Assembly: GCF_040115645.1 (NCBI RefSeq)
Contig: NC_089564.1
Location: forward strand, 2,294,001 to 2,358,000
Source: Euwallacea fornicatus
Lineage: Eukaryota; Arthropoda; Insecta; Coleoptera; Curculionidae
Length of the DNA stretch: 64,000 nucleotides
Direction of reading: 5' to 3'
Shown piece after piece: positions 36,788 through 48,887 of the stretch (positions are counted from its first letter, which is position 1; the number at the start of each line of letters is the position of its first letter). The position numbers and the translations under genes were made by a program. The notes beneath the pieces were generated by a model, which was given only the letters and a program-made list of their open reading frames with translations, had not been told where the DNA came from and did no database searches.

Positions 36788-38608
36788 TATAGCGTGGTCC
36801 ATTTAAAACAGTCCATCTGAAATATCTTGAATGGAATTTTTTTCTTCGGAAAATCTCGGGACACGTCAATTTTACATTTAAGGGGGGACATTTTTAGACC
36901 ATAAATTCGCAGGAGAAAAGTCATCTCCGTAAACGAGGTGACAACCCCTTCAAGAATCTTAAAAAGCACATCAAATCAAAGGTGTTTCAATACTCATGAC
37001 AGTTACGCTGAATTTTTTTTTTTTTAAATCGTTGAATGTAAAAAAACCGTTTGAAAACAACGGTGAAATAAATTGAAAAAAAAATTAAATAATGTTTCGT
37101 TCAATGAAGTGTTCAAATTGACCTATTTACTTCCCTACAACGATAAAGTCCTTGTTCAACCTCTCCCCGAACATTTTGTAGCATTTTTGAAGTTATTTCA
37201 CCACCTACTATAACCACTCGGTGGCGAAGATCTTCTAAAGAGGTAGATTTCGTTTTATAAACAACCGTTTTTAAATGACCCCTTAAGAAAAAGTCTAATG
37301 GTGTTAAATCAGGCGATCTTGGGGGCCATTTAATGAAACCTCTTCTATCGAACCAGTGTTCGGCAAAATGTTGGTCCAAAAAGTTAGTCCAAAAAGTCTG
37401 ATTGTCGTGTTCAAGGGTATCTGCAATATTAGGGTAGAAGAAGTATTAAAGTAGATTGAAGTAAGATTCACCCGTCAGGTTATCAGGTGGAAAGAAAGGT
37501 CCAATAATACGCTTTCCCAAAATCCCAGCCAATATATTAAATTTTTCTAGATACTGCGAATGCTGCTCTCTCATAATTCTGGGATTCACATCACTCGACT
37601 ATCCGCAATTATGTCTGTTGGCGAAACCATTCAGAAATAATGTGCATTCGTCAGAAAAACATGTAGAATATAAAAATTGAAATTGATCAAAATACTTTCA
37701 CTCATCACCTCTCAAAATTGCATACGGCAATCTGGGTCATCTTCATTGAACTCATAAATGAGATGCATTTTGTAGAGATGGAAATTATGTTTTTAGAAGA
37801 TCCTCTGAATACTATTGCGTTGAATACCTGATGTTCCTTCTAATTCTCGAATCCTTTGAAATAAACTTTGCTTGATTTACACGATTCAGTTCAATATGTC
37901 CCAAAATTGCATTCTGAACAGCCTTGTTGGTAATGGTGTGCCGCCTTTCATATTTTTTGTTAACGACGGATCCAGTCTCCATGAATTTAGATATTAAATT
38001 CGTCACGTAGGGGTGGCTCAGACTCTTACCGGGATGTCTTCCATTAAAAATTCTTGCAGTTTCTAGGACTATTTCATTGCTTCTGAAATAGATGGTAACA
38101 ATATCAATCCTCTCTGCGGTGACGTAAACCATTATTCGTCGAATCGTAGGATGAATCGACAAATTTCGAGGTATAGTTCTGATCGGTGTAAAATCGGAAC
38201 AAAACTACCCGTTCAATGCTAACAAAACCCATGACCTTAGCTTAAGAATTCGATGATAAACATCATTTTTAGTAGTATTTGTGATTTTATTATTATTAAG
38301 TTTAGGTAATTTTTTTCGCCTTATTTCACCCATGTTTGAAAACTGTTTTTTTTTCAATATTTAAAGGCGGAGCAAAAAAATTTCAGCATACTTGTAAAAA
38401 GAATTGAAATACCTTTGATTTAATGTGCCACTTGACCCCCTATGCCATTTAAGATTCTTGAAGGGGTTGCCACCCTGTTTAGGGAAGTGACTCTACACCT
38501 ATGAATTTAGGATCTAAAAATGTCCCCCTTAAAAGTAAAATTGACATGTCTGGGAGTTTTCCGTACAAAAAAATTACAGGTAAACTATTTTAAATGGACC
38601 ACCTTGTA
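36788..38608 (-). mobile_element. Mariner-like DDE element with about 200-bp terminal repeats
   Basis: The ends mirror each other: inside TATAGCGTGGTCCATTT (left) and TACAAGGTGGTCCATTT (right, other strand), the arms match for about 200 bp, including 'ccccttcaagaatcttaaa' and 'atcaaaggt.tttcaat'. Element length is 1821 bp. It carries a transposase pseudogene on the minus strand and is flanked by AT dinucleotide tracts. Confidence 0.9.
37113..38132 (-). pseudogene. DDE transposase pseudogene
   Basis: Start at 38132: MVYVTAERIDIVTIYFRSNE, then ETARIFNGRHPGKSLSHPYV, then SKFMETGSVVNKKYERRH (N-terminal double helix-turn-helix region). The middle is broken by several stops. From 37379 the frame recovers with HFAEHWFDRRGFIKWPPRSP and DLTPLDFFLRGHLK, continuing 50 residues to a stop near 37113. 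The N-terminus and the SPDLTPLDFFL block define the insect IS630/mariner-like family. Length, near 1 kb, is about that of an intact gene, so this is a nearly full-length but mutated copy. Confidence 0.85.
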
Positions 38609-38629
38609 TGATATATATATATGTATATA

Positions 38630-38714
38630 TATAGGGTGTTTCAGTGTGTTTAATTTTCACAATGTTTCTGTTACCTCTATCGATCTGTCACTATAATTCT
38701 GAAACACCCTGTAT
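38630..38714. mobile_element. 85-bp MITE
   Basis: A short inverted repeat: ATAGGGTGTTTCAG at the left and CTGAAACACCCTGTAT at the right, with a centre of about 55 bp. It sits in TA-repeat DNA between two larger elements. Confidence 0.8.
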
Positions 38715-38736
38715 ATATAATATATAAATATATAAG

Positions 38737-39624
38737 TACAGGGTGTTTGGTGTTTTATTTTTGAAGGGTGTTAACTATTTTCACACCCAACAAAAGCGCC
38801 GGGATAAAACTTGTTTAAGAAGAGAGATAATAATAATACATCAATTGATCTTTCGTCTTCAGGTATTCACAAATGACTCATAGATCTCGATTACTGGCAG
38901 TCATTTTTCATATCTCTCATGCTATGTCATCTGTCAGTCTCTACATTGCTTAAATTTTGTAATTTGATTTTATTAACATTCTTAAGGTAAACGAAAAGTA
39001 ATGGTTCGTGACATCAATTTAGAATATGTTGACATGTTGATTTATGGAGAAGCATGCTTATTCGGCAAAAGTTTACCGTTCTCAGGCTGCAAACGCACTG
39101 AGGACCTAGTAGTGGACCGAGTGGACAACAACGCGTTTTGGATGCGGAAGGGGTACTAAACTTTGTTGGGAAGGAAACTTCCACCGGTACTTAAGAAATA
39201 TACGGCCACATAAATGCCTAAACTCAGATTGCCTGTAGAACACTTTCGAGAAATTACAACCTGAAGATTATTCTGTACGTTTGGTGGTCGACCTCCCCGG
39301 TCGTCGGATTTGACGTCTCTCGATTTTTATTTACGGGGCTATAGAAAACACGGTCTACCCCAACGAACTACTTGATGTCCGAGACTTTTGTAACTCTGTT
39401 GAAACTTTTTGTTCAGCAACAGAATGGCAATTTCCGACAGCTACTGCTAATCGGATAATCATTTACTTGAAAATAGATTATTGAAAATTCCTAGTTGATA
39501 AATTATTTTAAAAACCATATCTCTATTATTGTACGATTTTTTTTATGTTTTTTTTGTCGAATGAGCATTTTACGAGGTTAATCGGGCTTCAAAAATAAAA
39601 TTACGACATTTCAAACACCCTGTA
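38737..39624 (+). mobile_element. Internally deleted DDE transposon
   Basis: Ends TACAGGGTGTTTGGTGTTTT and, on the other strand, TACAGGGTGTTTGAAATGTC; both subtermini then read 'ttatttttgaag'. The interior begins with ATG at about 39001 (MVRDINLEYVDMLIYGEA), the N-terminus typical of DUF4817-type transposases, followed after a frame break by SAKVYRSQAANALR. A C-terminal block RPPRSSDLTSLDFYLRGY lies near 39280-39340. Several hundred bases of the catalytic middle are missing, so it is non-autonomous. Confidence 0.8.
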
Positions 39625-42600
39625 TAAAGCATTTTCCAAAATCTTTATGGCACACATAGGTCTATGAAATATTAGTTTCTAGAGAAAAAGGCTGTATCTA
39701 TAATATACCTATTTTAAGCTTTACATTACCGCTAATAGATCACACGATATATAATACAACGATTTTATCTTAATAACCAGAATAATAATGTTAAAAGACA
39801 TCGAGAGGCCATGACTCTCTTGAGAATTATTTGCAGTTGCTGATACATTAACTAGGTCAACCTTGCAGATTTTTTATTCCATTCTGCACTCGGGTGCATT
39901 TTCCTTCAAGAATAAGGTCGTTGTTTGCACCGGCAGATAAAATTATCACCGTGAAGTCCCCTCGGAAATTCCCAAGAAAATAGATTACGAGTGGTTATTT
40001 TCACGCTTAAGGTTGAATCTGATTAAGCAGATCCAATGAGGGGCGAATGGGATAAATCATAACATTACAGTGTTTGCAGATATATCATTGCCGTATATCT
40101 TTTAATACTAAGAGGATTTGGATGGTATTTATAGCAGTTAAAAAGTTTACGCTAATTGACAAGCAAAAGCAATGATTTTTTAAGAAATCCTTGGTGCACA
40201 AGTCTTATTTTTACATTTCAGAAAATTTCAATGAATAAGCTGCAGTTGATTATTCCTAGTAATCCGAGTAGTGTTTCAGATGAGTTATTTCCGTAAGAGA
40301 TGTTGAGAATGCCGCGTTTGTGTCGATCAAAAGGTTTTTTTCGTAGTCGACTTCTTATGGCGACCTTCCGCTCTTGTAGTGGATCAGAACGACATTTGAT
40401 ATGAGCTGCATAAACAATAATCTGCCGCGAAATTGCAGGAAATGAGTTACTCAATCATTAAGCTCAGATTTATACTGTAAAAAGCTGTAATTGTGAATAC
40501 ATAACGTGATTAGAATTATTCATAGATAATAGGCTTACAAAGCAAATTCTATTTTTAAGACGAAATTATTCTAGTCACGCGATTATTAAATAAAGAAATT
40601 TTACGGCGAATATATGGGGGAAGTGCCATTAACACATAAAGATAATACAAATCCGTGTAGATTGAATATTTACAAAATTGCCTACGAGTCTGCCTTGTAT
40701 ATTCTTTTGACTTGACCAGTGACTCCACTTCCGCAAATGGTTAAGTCGATGAATGACCTTTAAAGAACCAGTTGAGCCCAATAGCCTTCAAGACAATGAT
40801 ATAAATAGTGCGGTTTTTTCCTCAAGATCAAGGTCAATTAAAGAAGTTTTCGTCAAGCCGAAGCGGAGACACGGCGGAAGGTTCTTAAGGAGGGAAGCGG
40901 GACATTCGGAGGACCGTGTGGTATCAGGGGGCCCTATGTAGCATCGAATTGAAGTAGTTTGTTTCCCGGACTAACAGAAGCATTATTCATATTTTCTATG
41001 AAGTTGGACGTTCGAGTGTGTCGTTCACGACAATAACGAATTTCTTTCTCGATTTGTACAAGTTTAAATTGAGTTTTATTCTTCAAATCCCAACGAAAGC
41101 TGTGCCTTTCTTGATAAATCCGCACTTGAATTCAAAATTAAAAGGCTGTTTTACAACTGCAACATACGGCCAACCGCAGGCCTGCGACAAGTAGTTAGAT
41201 AATTAGTTGTAAAATTTATTTGCAAATATAGAGAGGGGATATGAAGTATTTACAAGTGCAAATAAAAAATCATTTTAGTCGGCTTATGGTATTGATAATA
41301 AGGATTTTTTAAGACTATTCCTGTTGCTGTCTTAAACAATAATAATTAATTAATAGTTATAACGATAATTTCAAATAATATTACCCATAATAATTATGCA
41401 TTTTAGTCAAGACTAGTCATGAGATAGTCATGAAAGGTAAAATGATGACATGACAATAAAGGAGAATATGTTAGTTCAACAGTTGATTTTCCAATTTCCT
41501 CAAGTTCTGATGAGGTAACCTCTAGTTTTACTTCGTGTTAAGCTTATTAAGGCACATATCAATTTAAATCTTAATTGTTTACGTATTTTATTATTTTACT
41601 TCTACGATTATCAAAAATGCATTTAAATGTTTTGTCGTGTTGTTTGAACATCTATCGTCAGTTTAATTTTTTCTATTACGATCCTGGTTTTTAAATCGCA
41701 TTGAATCATAATTAAGGTATATCCACTCGTACATCACAATTTAACATCTACAAATTTCATTGCGATACGTTTGCAAGTAGCCTTTTCATTGTTTTATTGT
41801 ATAATTACTTGATGTTCTTTGTTAACTAGTTATTTATTGATTTCTATCTAATAGTTACTACCCAGATGATTTTTCATTCGTTGTTTCAAATCCAAAGATC
41901 GTGTAGTGAATTGCGAATTTCATCGATTTAGCTAGGGAACTAACAACAGATTGCGTGTAATTTTTTTGTCCTTTATAAAAGTATTTTGTCTCGTATTTGC
42001 TCAGACTTTCATACATTTTTGTGAAAAATTCATGCATTTTTATCTCAAACTCCCATAATTTCCTGGATTTTTGTGGCGGCCTTATCATTTTTCATTTAAT
42101 ATTTCCTGATACATTCCACAATGGTTTCACGTCTGACCTGATGTTTATTTAGATTCTTCTCCAATAATGAAAAATCTTTTATACACGAGAGCAGCTATGT
42201 GCAACCCAACCAGGTATTTAATATACTTGCTTGGAAAGGGCTGGAATATTCCATTATCGCGTTTTTGACACTCGTGTACCCCCTCTACTGCCATGTACTA
42301 TGAGTTCTATATATGTGTGAGTGTGAAAGATCTAAATATCCCGGTCATTTTGCCATGAAGTAAAAAAGAGTGTTTTTGAGCAGCACGCTGATTAGTCAAA
42401 TGAATAGCTGCAGCTCACCTTAATTACTTCTCAGTGTACTAATTACTTAAAAAAAAAATCGAAAAACTCTGGTGATGGAATTACCGAGAACGAAACGTCG
42501 TAAAACATACCTAACTTTTTTCGAAATCTGGTTCAGTTATTTAAATAAGCTTATATAGATGTAACTTACTTTCTTTTAATACGAACTCGGATTTACCTGT

Positions 42601-44100
42601 GCCTAAGGGCCACTGTAACAACCTCAGTTTATACTCCAGTTTGATGCTTAACCTTCCAAATTGAAGTTTGCCTCAATCTGAAAAACCACAATGGGAAATT
42701 TGTAACCTGTTGGAGATTAAACATCCCAATTTGGATATCAAATACATTGCATGCATGCACATCGCAATCGTCTATGATGTAATTCCCATGAATATCAAAT
42801 TAGAAATGTTTTTTTAATATTTTCAGTTTAAGATCAATGTCTAAGTCCGAAATAAGTTTAAACTGAAGTTCTCCTGGTAGTTACCAAAATGGCTCTACAC
42901 TGAGGATAGCCGAATCCAGGTTCGTTTAAAAAAAATTAGTTTGACGGAGATATCTCAGATGTAAAGGATTATGATGAAAATTTGATACACGTCCCTGTTG
43001 TAGATATTCTCTTTCATATCTCAAAAATGAAAATAATTTTATCAATCACACTTACGTTATCATTTCAAATCGCATAGTGTTTGGGTCACCATGTATATGG
43101 CTGTTTAATCTAATCTTTCTTAAATCTCTTCTAAGGAATTACCAAAATTATACCAAAAATTTTGTGATGGCACTTTTCCAAAGCTGAAAATGCAAGTTGG
43201 CTGCACTAGGGTCCGTTTTATTACAAGTTTTAGCTAAACTTTATTGTGAGTTTAATGAGCCATTTACCCGTAATATAAACTTCCTAATACTGGATTACAT
43301 GCTTAAATGAGGACAAAATTTGTTTGGATTGAGACTACTTAATTGGTTGTTAAATTCCTCTTTTCGTTTGAGAATTGAGAACACGCTTAATATGAATATT
43401 TTCTGCAAGCGCCTGCGTATATCATAAATCGGTGATAACAAACAATAACCTCACCCTAATACTCGAAAAATTTTGTGTATTAAAGCTAACACGAATAAAC
43501 ACTTGAAAATCTTAAATTTTCATTGGATTCAAAGGATTCCGGCATATTTTCATTAAAGATTTTTAAAGATAGGTGGCATACCTAGGTCTTCCGTTCCTTA
43601 TGGGTGCGCTATGTTTGAATAGTAGTGTGAACACTGCAAATTTGCTTCACTGGTATATTTCATTGCCAGTCTGGAAAGTAGTCTTTTCCCGCGTGCAAGG
43701 AACAAACTGACGAAATGTCTTCTAAGCACGGGAAAATGTATTTCGAGCGTGTAAGGAACGATATTTTCCATTATCAGACTTTGGAAACGATAAACAATGT
43801 CTGGAATTAAGTTACTTACAGGAAAGGTGTTCGGACTTTTCCGCGCTCTTATAAAAAAAGATCCGGTGCAGTTAACTAACTGATAAATATTCATTTTCAG
43901 TGTCCCATAATGGACACAAATGGATCAAAGTTGTCATGTGATTCAAGACGTATTCGGTGAGAATCGATGTAAGAACCTTATACCGCGTCCTTATATAATC
44001 TTTCCCCATGTCTGAGAATTTTCTGAAAGTGTTCTCCCTAATTCGCGAGAGCAAATTAAGGCAAGGGGGTGAAATTTTACACTGATTAAATGGTGATATT
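39625..44100. other. Intergenic or intronic AT-rich DNA without recognised genes
   Basis: No element or exon was firmly recognised. A minus-strand frame at 40412-40218 follows an acceptor-like sequence (tattgtttatgcag), and a plus-strand frame at 40753-40941 is rich in Arg, Ser and Gly; neither has splice partners or a known motif. The rest is AT-rich. Confidence 0.4.
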
Positions 44101-44174
44101 TAAAAATCGCTTAAATACCGGCAAAACATCCGGAAATGATCCTCACCGGTGGTGCCTCTAGTCTTTCAGCTTAC

Positions 44175-44345
44175 TAGTAATTAAATCCAAGTGCCAGCAA
44201 CACGGTATCTCAATAAATCGTCACCAAAATAATTCGCTTTAATTTAACACTAACAAGTCAGTAATAATTAAAAATACATACACACGAAACCGAAGCACTC
44301 GCGATCTATCCGCAAAAGCAAAGCAAAATCAAACAAACACAAAGC
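44175..44345 (-). promoter_or_regulatory. Candidate 5' non-coding exon and promoter on the minus strand
   Basis: Composition changes to a mix with CpG (gcggatagatcgcgagtgctt), typical of insect 5' UTRs, and the stretch ends in a donor TTACTA|GTAAGC at 44175/44174. There is no open frame in it. It could be the leader of the 366-residue gene, whose first coding exon (28464) begins with an acceptor ten bases before ATG. That would make a 15.7-kb first intron. No transcript supports this. Confidence 0.3.
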
Positions 44346-44784
44346 ACGTGAAACACAGATTAATACACCGCGAGCTTATGAGTTATGTTGTGCTCAAAAT
44401 TTCCGACATTGAAACGAGCTTTGCTTTGAAACCTTTCACCTTGCCGAGCTTTTCAATGACTTGGATGTAAAAAGGGCCCTGTCGGCATTCTTTTCCATTC
44501 TATACAGATTTTTAGTCCCTGGTACCTCGACGTCGCCCATCAGACACATGGTCACCCATCATTATTTGGCTATCGACGGCTGTTGGGTTATCAGTGGCGG
44601 AGGAGATAGGAGTTTTCACCTTTGTTCACATTTCATAGACGTAATTACCGTTTTGAGGAATTCGACGACACTGGTGAATAAGCCAGTAGTGAGTAGAATA
44701 ATCTATTCCAGGAAATCAATTTTACAAAGCTAACCACAATAGAAGCGTGAATGTTTCTTGCGTATTCAGATCTCCGCAATTGCT

Positions 44785-44935
44785 CTGGGTTTGAGAGTTT
44801 TCGATTCGAGGATCCTCAGAAGTAACGTGAGACGCTCAGAGCTGCCCGCAAGGCACTCAGAGGTAGCCCAGACATGTGAGATTTCACTGAAAAAAAAGGG
44901 GGGAAGCTGATCAAAACCTACAAATAACAGGATTA
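44785..44935 (+). repeat. Dispersed repeat, copy 1
   Basis: Similar, at low identity, to 47495-47650: 'ttgagagttttcgat' / 'ttgagaatttttgat', 'cactcagaggt' / 'cacgtagaggt', 'atgtgagattt.act' in both, then an A-rich stretch and 'gggaagctgatcaaaacct' / 'gaaggagctcatcgagtttct'. Same orientation. Nature unknown. Confidence 0.5.
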
Positions 44936-45062
44936 TCTGGGGAAAGTCGGTTATACCGGACCACTTTTCTTAAATCTATTTTTTCGGAATAATTGATCCT
45001 TTATTTATTCGTTTTTATTATTATTATCGCATTTATTAAAAACAAATCAACACAATTGTTGC

Positions 45063-46126
45063 ACAGGGTGATTCATTGGGAAGGGGACGTGATAAAACCC
45101 GAGATGGGGACACCAAAATATGACGATTGGATCCAACATGCCTTATACCATCGTTGCCGTTTCACGATTACAGGGTGTTAAAGGTTGAAATTTTATTTTA
45201 AAATTCTCTAATAACTTTTTACGTTTTCAGAGCGCTAACACCAAAATTTGTATACTTAGGTTTTGTAAGATATCAAATAAGAGTTTTGATCTGATTCTTA
45301 AGCAGGTTCTAGATGGCGCTCTGGTTAAAAACCACCGCTTCGGTATATTTAGTCGTATTTTTTTATGTGTGCAACTAAGGTCAAATTCTGTTTAGTCTAA
45401 TGAAAGAGTGTCAATTTTTACTAAAAAAAATTACAATGGGAAATAAGTGTTATCGCAGAATTTATTTGAGCAAAAACGCAAACGATATCGTGCATGTCAT
45501 TAAAGGAAAAGTCGTTACGTCTTGGCGTTTTTACTTTGAAATAACAAGTTTTTACTTAAAAGTAGCAACTGATAAAAAAAATAGTCTAATTACTTGGAAG
45601 AGCTAAAATAATAATAGGTAAGCAAGGCGTTGTCACGCAAACGAACCACAACTACCATCGTTATTAAGGATTTGAAATAGTACTACATGAAGTAGCTTAA
45701 CAGCGAAAATTTTTCAAATGGAAAAAGTTATCGGGATTAAAGGCGAGTTTAGGACCTTCTTTAAGTAAAACTAGACGCTTTTCCTTTACTACAAATAGAA
45801 TTTGACCTTAGCTGCATTCACAAAAAAATATGACTAAATATACCGAAGCAGTGAGTTGTAACTAGCGTCCTCTAGGAGCCGCCTGAGAATCCGATCAAAA
45901 TTCCTACTTGGCATCTTACAAAACCTAAGTATGCAAATTTTGGTGTTAATGCTATGAAAACGCAAATAGTGATTAAATAATTTTAAAATAAAACTTCAAT
46001 CTTGACCATTCTGCAATCCTGAAACACGCAACAATGATATAAGAAAGTATGTTAATCCAATCGTCACATTTTGGTGGTTCTTATCTCTGGTTTTGCCATG
46101 TCTCATTCCCAATGAATCACCCTGTA
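45063..46126. mobile_element. Foldback element with about 330-bp arms
   Basis: Left end CAGGGTGATTCATTGGGAA and right end, other strand, CAGGGTGATTCATTGGGAA are the same sequence. The arms stay alignable inward for about 330 bp (for example 'ctaagtatgcaaattttggt' in the right arm against its complement near 45250), and some similarity continues to about 45400 and 45800. The remaining centre, about 400 bp, has one open frame (45400-45606) without a known motif. Non-autonomous. Confidence 0.85.
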
Positions 46127-46429
46127 TATTTCTCAGTAATGAACAAAATTGGAGAACAAAACTTGGCTGCATATTAGCGGAGCAGTCGCATTAATTGGAC
46201 CACGGGGTAGCTAAATTGGACTTTGATACACGGAAAGAAAAAAATAAAAAATAAATGTTTTTCTTTACAAAAATCTTCGAATAATGGTAGTAGATAGTTA
46301 ATTATTAGCGGTAATAGATATAAGTTTTAGAATTAAAAAAAAAACAATTATCACATATGTCGAGATTGCTGGTCCAAGTTTCATGATTGCAATCTTGGCG
46401 ACGCGCACCCTGTAATCTGTTTTAGTCCC

Positions 46430-46840
46430 TTTTTTTATTAAAATAATTAATTTTACATTTGGCACATTCATTTTTCTGGTTTTCTAACACACAGCTGTCT
46501 GAATCATCTAAAATAAAGACTTCTTCCTAGTCTAAGTCTTCAGTGGTGCTTTCTTTCATCATTTTCTTACGCCTCTTTACAAATCTTTTCTGTGCTCCGT
46601 TTCCCTCCATTTTCCGTTTTATAAATTAATCTGTTTTCTTTATCCTTTCTCCGTTTTTTTTTTCTGGGATCCTGGGGCTGATTTTATCTTTATATCGTTT
46701 CATGAAAGCGTAATACCGAGCTTAGTCTGCCATTTCTTTTATGTGATTGACATTGTGGGGAATAGAAGTTTTCTCTGCAGTTTAATAAGCTAATCTGCGA
46801 ACATTTGCAATTGTTAAACGGAACATATGTTGTTCTAGCT
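46430..46840 (-). pseudogene. Remnant of a pogo-like (DDE_1 family) transposase
   Basis: From about 46820 downward the minus strand reads, with stops, VRRLAY, TAEKTSIPHNVN, HIKEMAD, ARYYAFMKRYKDKISPRIPE. This is the CENP-B/Tc5-type helix-turn-helix signature of pogo/Tigger transposases (DVRRLAY...A.....IPH.FN......G..W...F.KR...LS.R.PE). It is followed closely by an acidic, Cys-containing tail (EEVFILDDSDSCVLENQ, then KNECAKCKINYF), as at the C-terminus of such proteins. The DDE catalytic core between them is missing. The helix-turn-helix call is good; the tail is less certain. Confidence 0.6.
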
Positions 46841-47494
46841 TCAACATGTGTATTTTCTATTTTTTTTTTTAATACTCAGTTTTTCTTTATTTTCGCACTT
46901 TCGCTCGTATCGTCCTTATTTAATTTTTTGTCCAGGTAACTTTATGCAATCTTGCACACTTCTTCAGACCAATACCTTAATTTTTTTAATAACATATTGC
47001 ATTTTGCAAATTTTCAAGTTTCCTCTTATAATACTGCAAAAAAATCTGTTAAATTTTACTGGTCCATTTTACCCGACTACCAGTGGTCAAATTTATCAAA
47101 CTGCACAATATCAGAATTGAAAAAAATACAACAAAATCTATAAAAGTCTATATTTGTATTATTGCAGTAAATTGTATATAGATAGTAAATGTAAATTGTA
47201 AATGCAAGCACTGAAAGCTTACCATTAACTTTACTGCGTCTTTAGAACAAAACATCAAAAATTACATTAAAACATTCAAATTTAGTACTTTGCAAAAACC
47301 ACACGATCGCGTCAGTTTAAGTGAAAAAATAAAATGATCGACCAATATGATGTTGTTTCTAATCATATTATGCTGCCAACTCATAAAAATAAAAACTACA
47401 ATTTGAGATATAGTAGTGATCCAATTTAACAAACGGTCCAATATACCCAACGTTCCCCTATATTTTAGCAGCAGGTAATTATCCAGAATTGTTC

Positions 47495-47650
47495 TAGATG
47501 TTGAGAATTTTTGATCTCAGAAACCTTAAAAGCAACCCGAAGCACGTAGAGGTGCTCTGTAGGAGGCTAAAAAAAATTTCCTAGAAATGTGAGATTTTAC
47601 TTGACGAAAAAGTGAAGGAGCTCATCGAGTTTCTAAATAAAAGATTGACC
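47495..47650 (+). repeat. Dispersed repeat, copy 2
   Basis: Partner of 44785-44935. Downstream, to about 47830, the plus strand has a broken frame (GSAKETERIWLQKTLSDYEE) that may be decayed coding sequence of the same repeat family; I could not name it. Confidence 0.5.
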
Positions 47651-47955
47651 AGCGACCATAAATTATACAGATCTTCAAAGGCCCCGACGCAGGTAAAATG
47701 AAATGTTGTTGAGGTTCAGCTAAAGAAACTGAGAGGATATGGCTTCAAAAGACATTATCAGATTATGAGGAACAACCTCGTAAACGGGGAGCTTTTCAGA
47801 AAAACCATTCAAAAATTAAATTCTTGAATTAAATATTAATGAGTCATACTGAGTATTCATTGCTTCATATCATCGCACTATATTTTTATGAAACAAAAAA
47901 GTCAATTTCTTCGTTGTAGCTGTGCCTATATTTCTATTAAGTTCGGTATGGAAAT

Positions 47956-48840
47956 ATAGAGCTTGTGAAAAGTGTTGCAAACACATTTATAAATTTCACA
48001 AACCCGATGTAAAGAAAATGTTTAAACACGTATAATTTCATTTGAAAAAAGGCATTTAATGCATTATTTTCTATGTTTAAATTTTTGACTCTTATTCAGC
48101 TACCCCTGCTAATTTTTTATTTTGAAATGGAGAGGTTTACGCTGTAGTATATCAAGTAAAAGGCAATTCAATTCGGGATACAACAGTATACTTAGAACTA
48201 AAATTGGATGTAGTTTCGTTAAAAAATTAAAAAAAAATTTAAAAGCAAAGTCCAAATTCTAAAAAAAATTTAAGTTTTACTTTTTGCTTACTAGATGGAC
48301 AATCCATTCTTATTTCACTTTCAAAGACAGTGAAAAAATGCAATAAGACATAAAAATTACAAATCGCCTTCATTTTTGACAATTTTTTAGATACAATATA
48401 TTTTTGGATTTGTAGAATGCATTGGTAGTTGAACTCAGTTGTTAGACATCTATCACAGTTAAAACATTAAAAAAATGTATTGTTTATCCGAGAAGCAACG
48501 AATTGAATTTTAAGCTTTTTGCTGTATGAGGATCGCAGATGATCTCACGAAGAGGTCTGTCGCAACTTTAATTAGAAACATCCAGACTGAACTATTGATG
48601 GAAGTATAGTTTGTCGTATTAATAAAACGTTAAAAAAAACTAAAAGTGTGAAAGCTGCTTCAAGACGTGGAAGACCTCAAATTTTAACTGATGGCGATAA
48701 AGCACCAGACATTCTTTGATCTATCGATGAAAACCTCATACAGGCTACCAGCAAACTGGTAGATGAATTGGATGTATCTCTAATATTAGTAAATAATCTT
48801 GCAAAACGAGAATAATTTCATCTATACATTACACAAAGTC
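47956..48840 (+). mobile_element. 3'-truncated transposon with N-terminal transposase remnant
   Basis: About 47956-48270 aligns with 62046-62330 (shared 'aaacacgtataattt' and 'aaggcaattcaatt'-type blocks) and is one terminal repeat. The plus strand from 48476 reads MYCLSEKQRIEF, then, past stops, RIADDLTKRSVATL, then SRRGRPQILTDGDKAPDIL and VDELDVSL: the DNA-binding half of a DUF4817-type DDE transposase. The sequence breaks off near 48840 before any catalytic block. Its missing half is represented by the related element at 62046. Confidence 0.65.
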
Positions 48841-48887
48841 AAGGTACATTACGATAATCTAAAAATCTAAGGGCTGCAGCCAGATTT

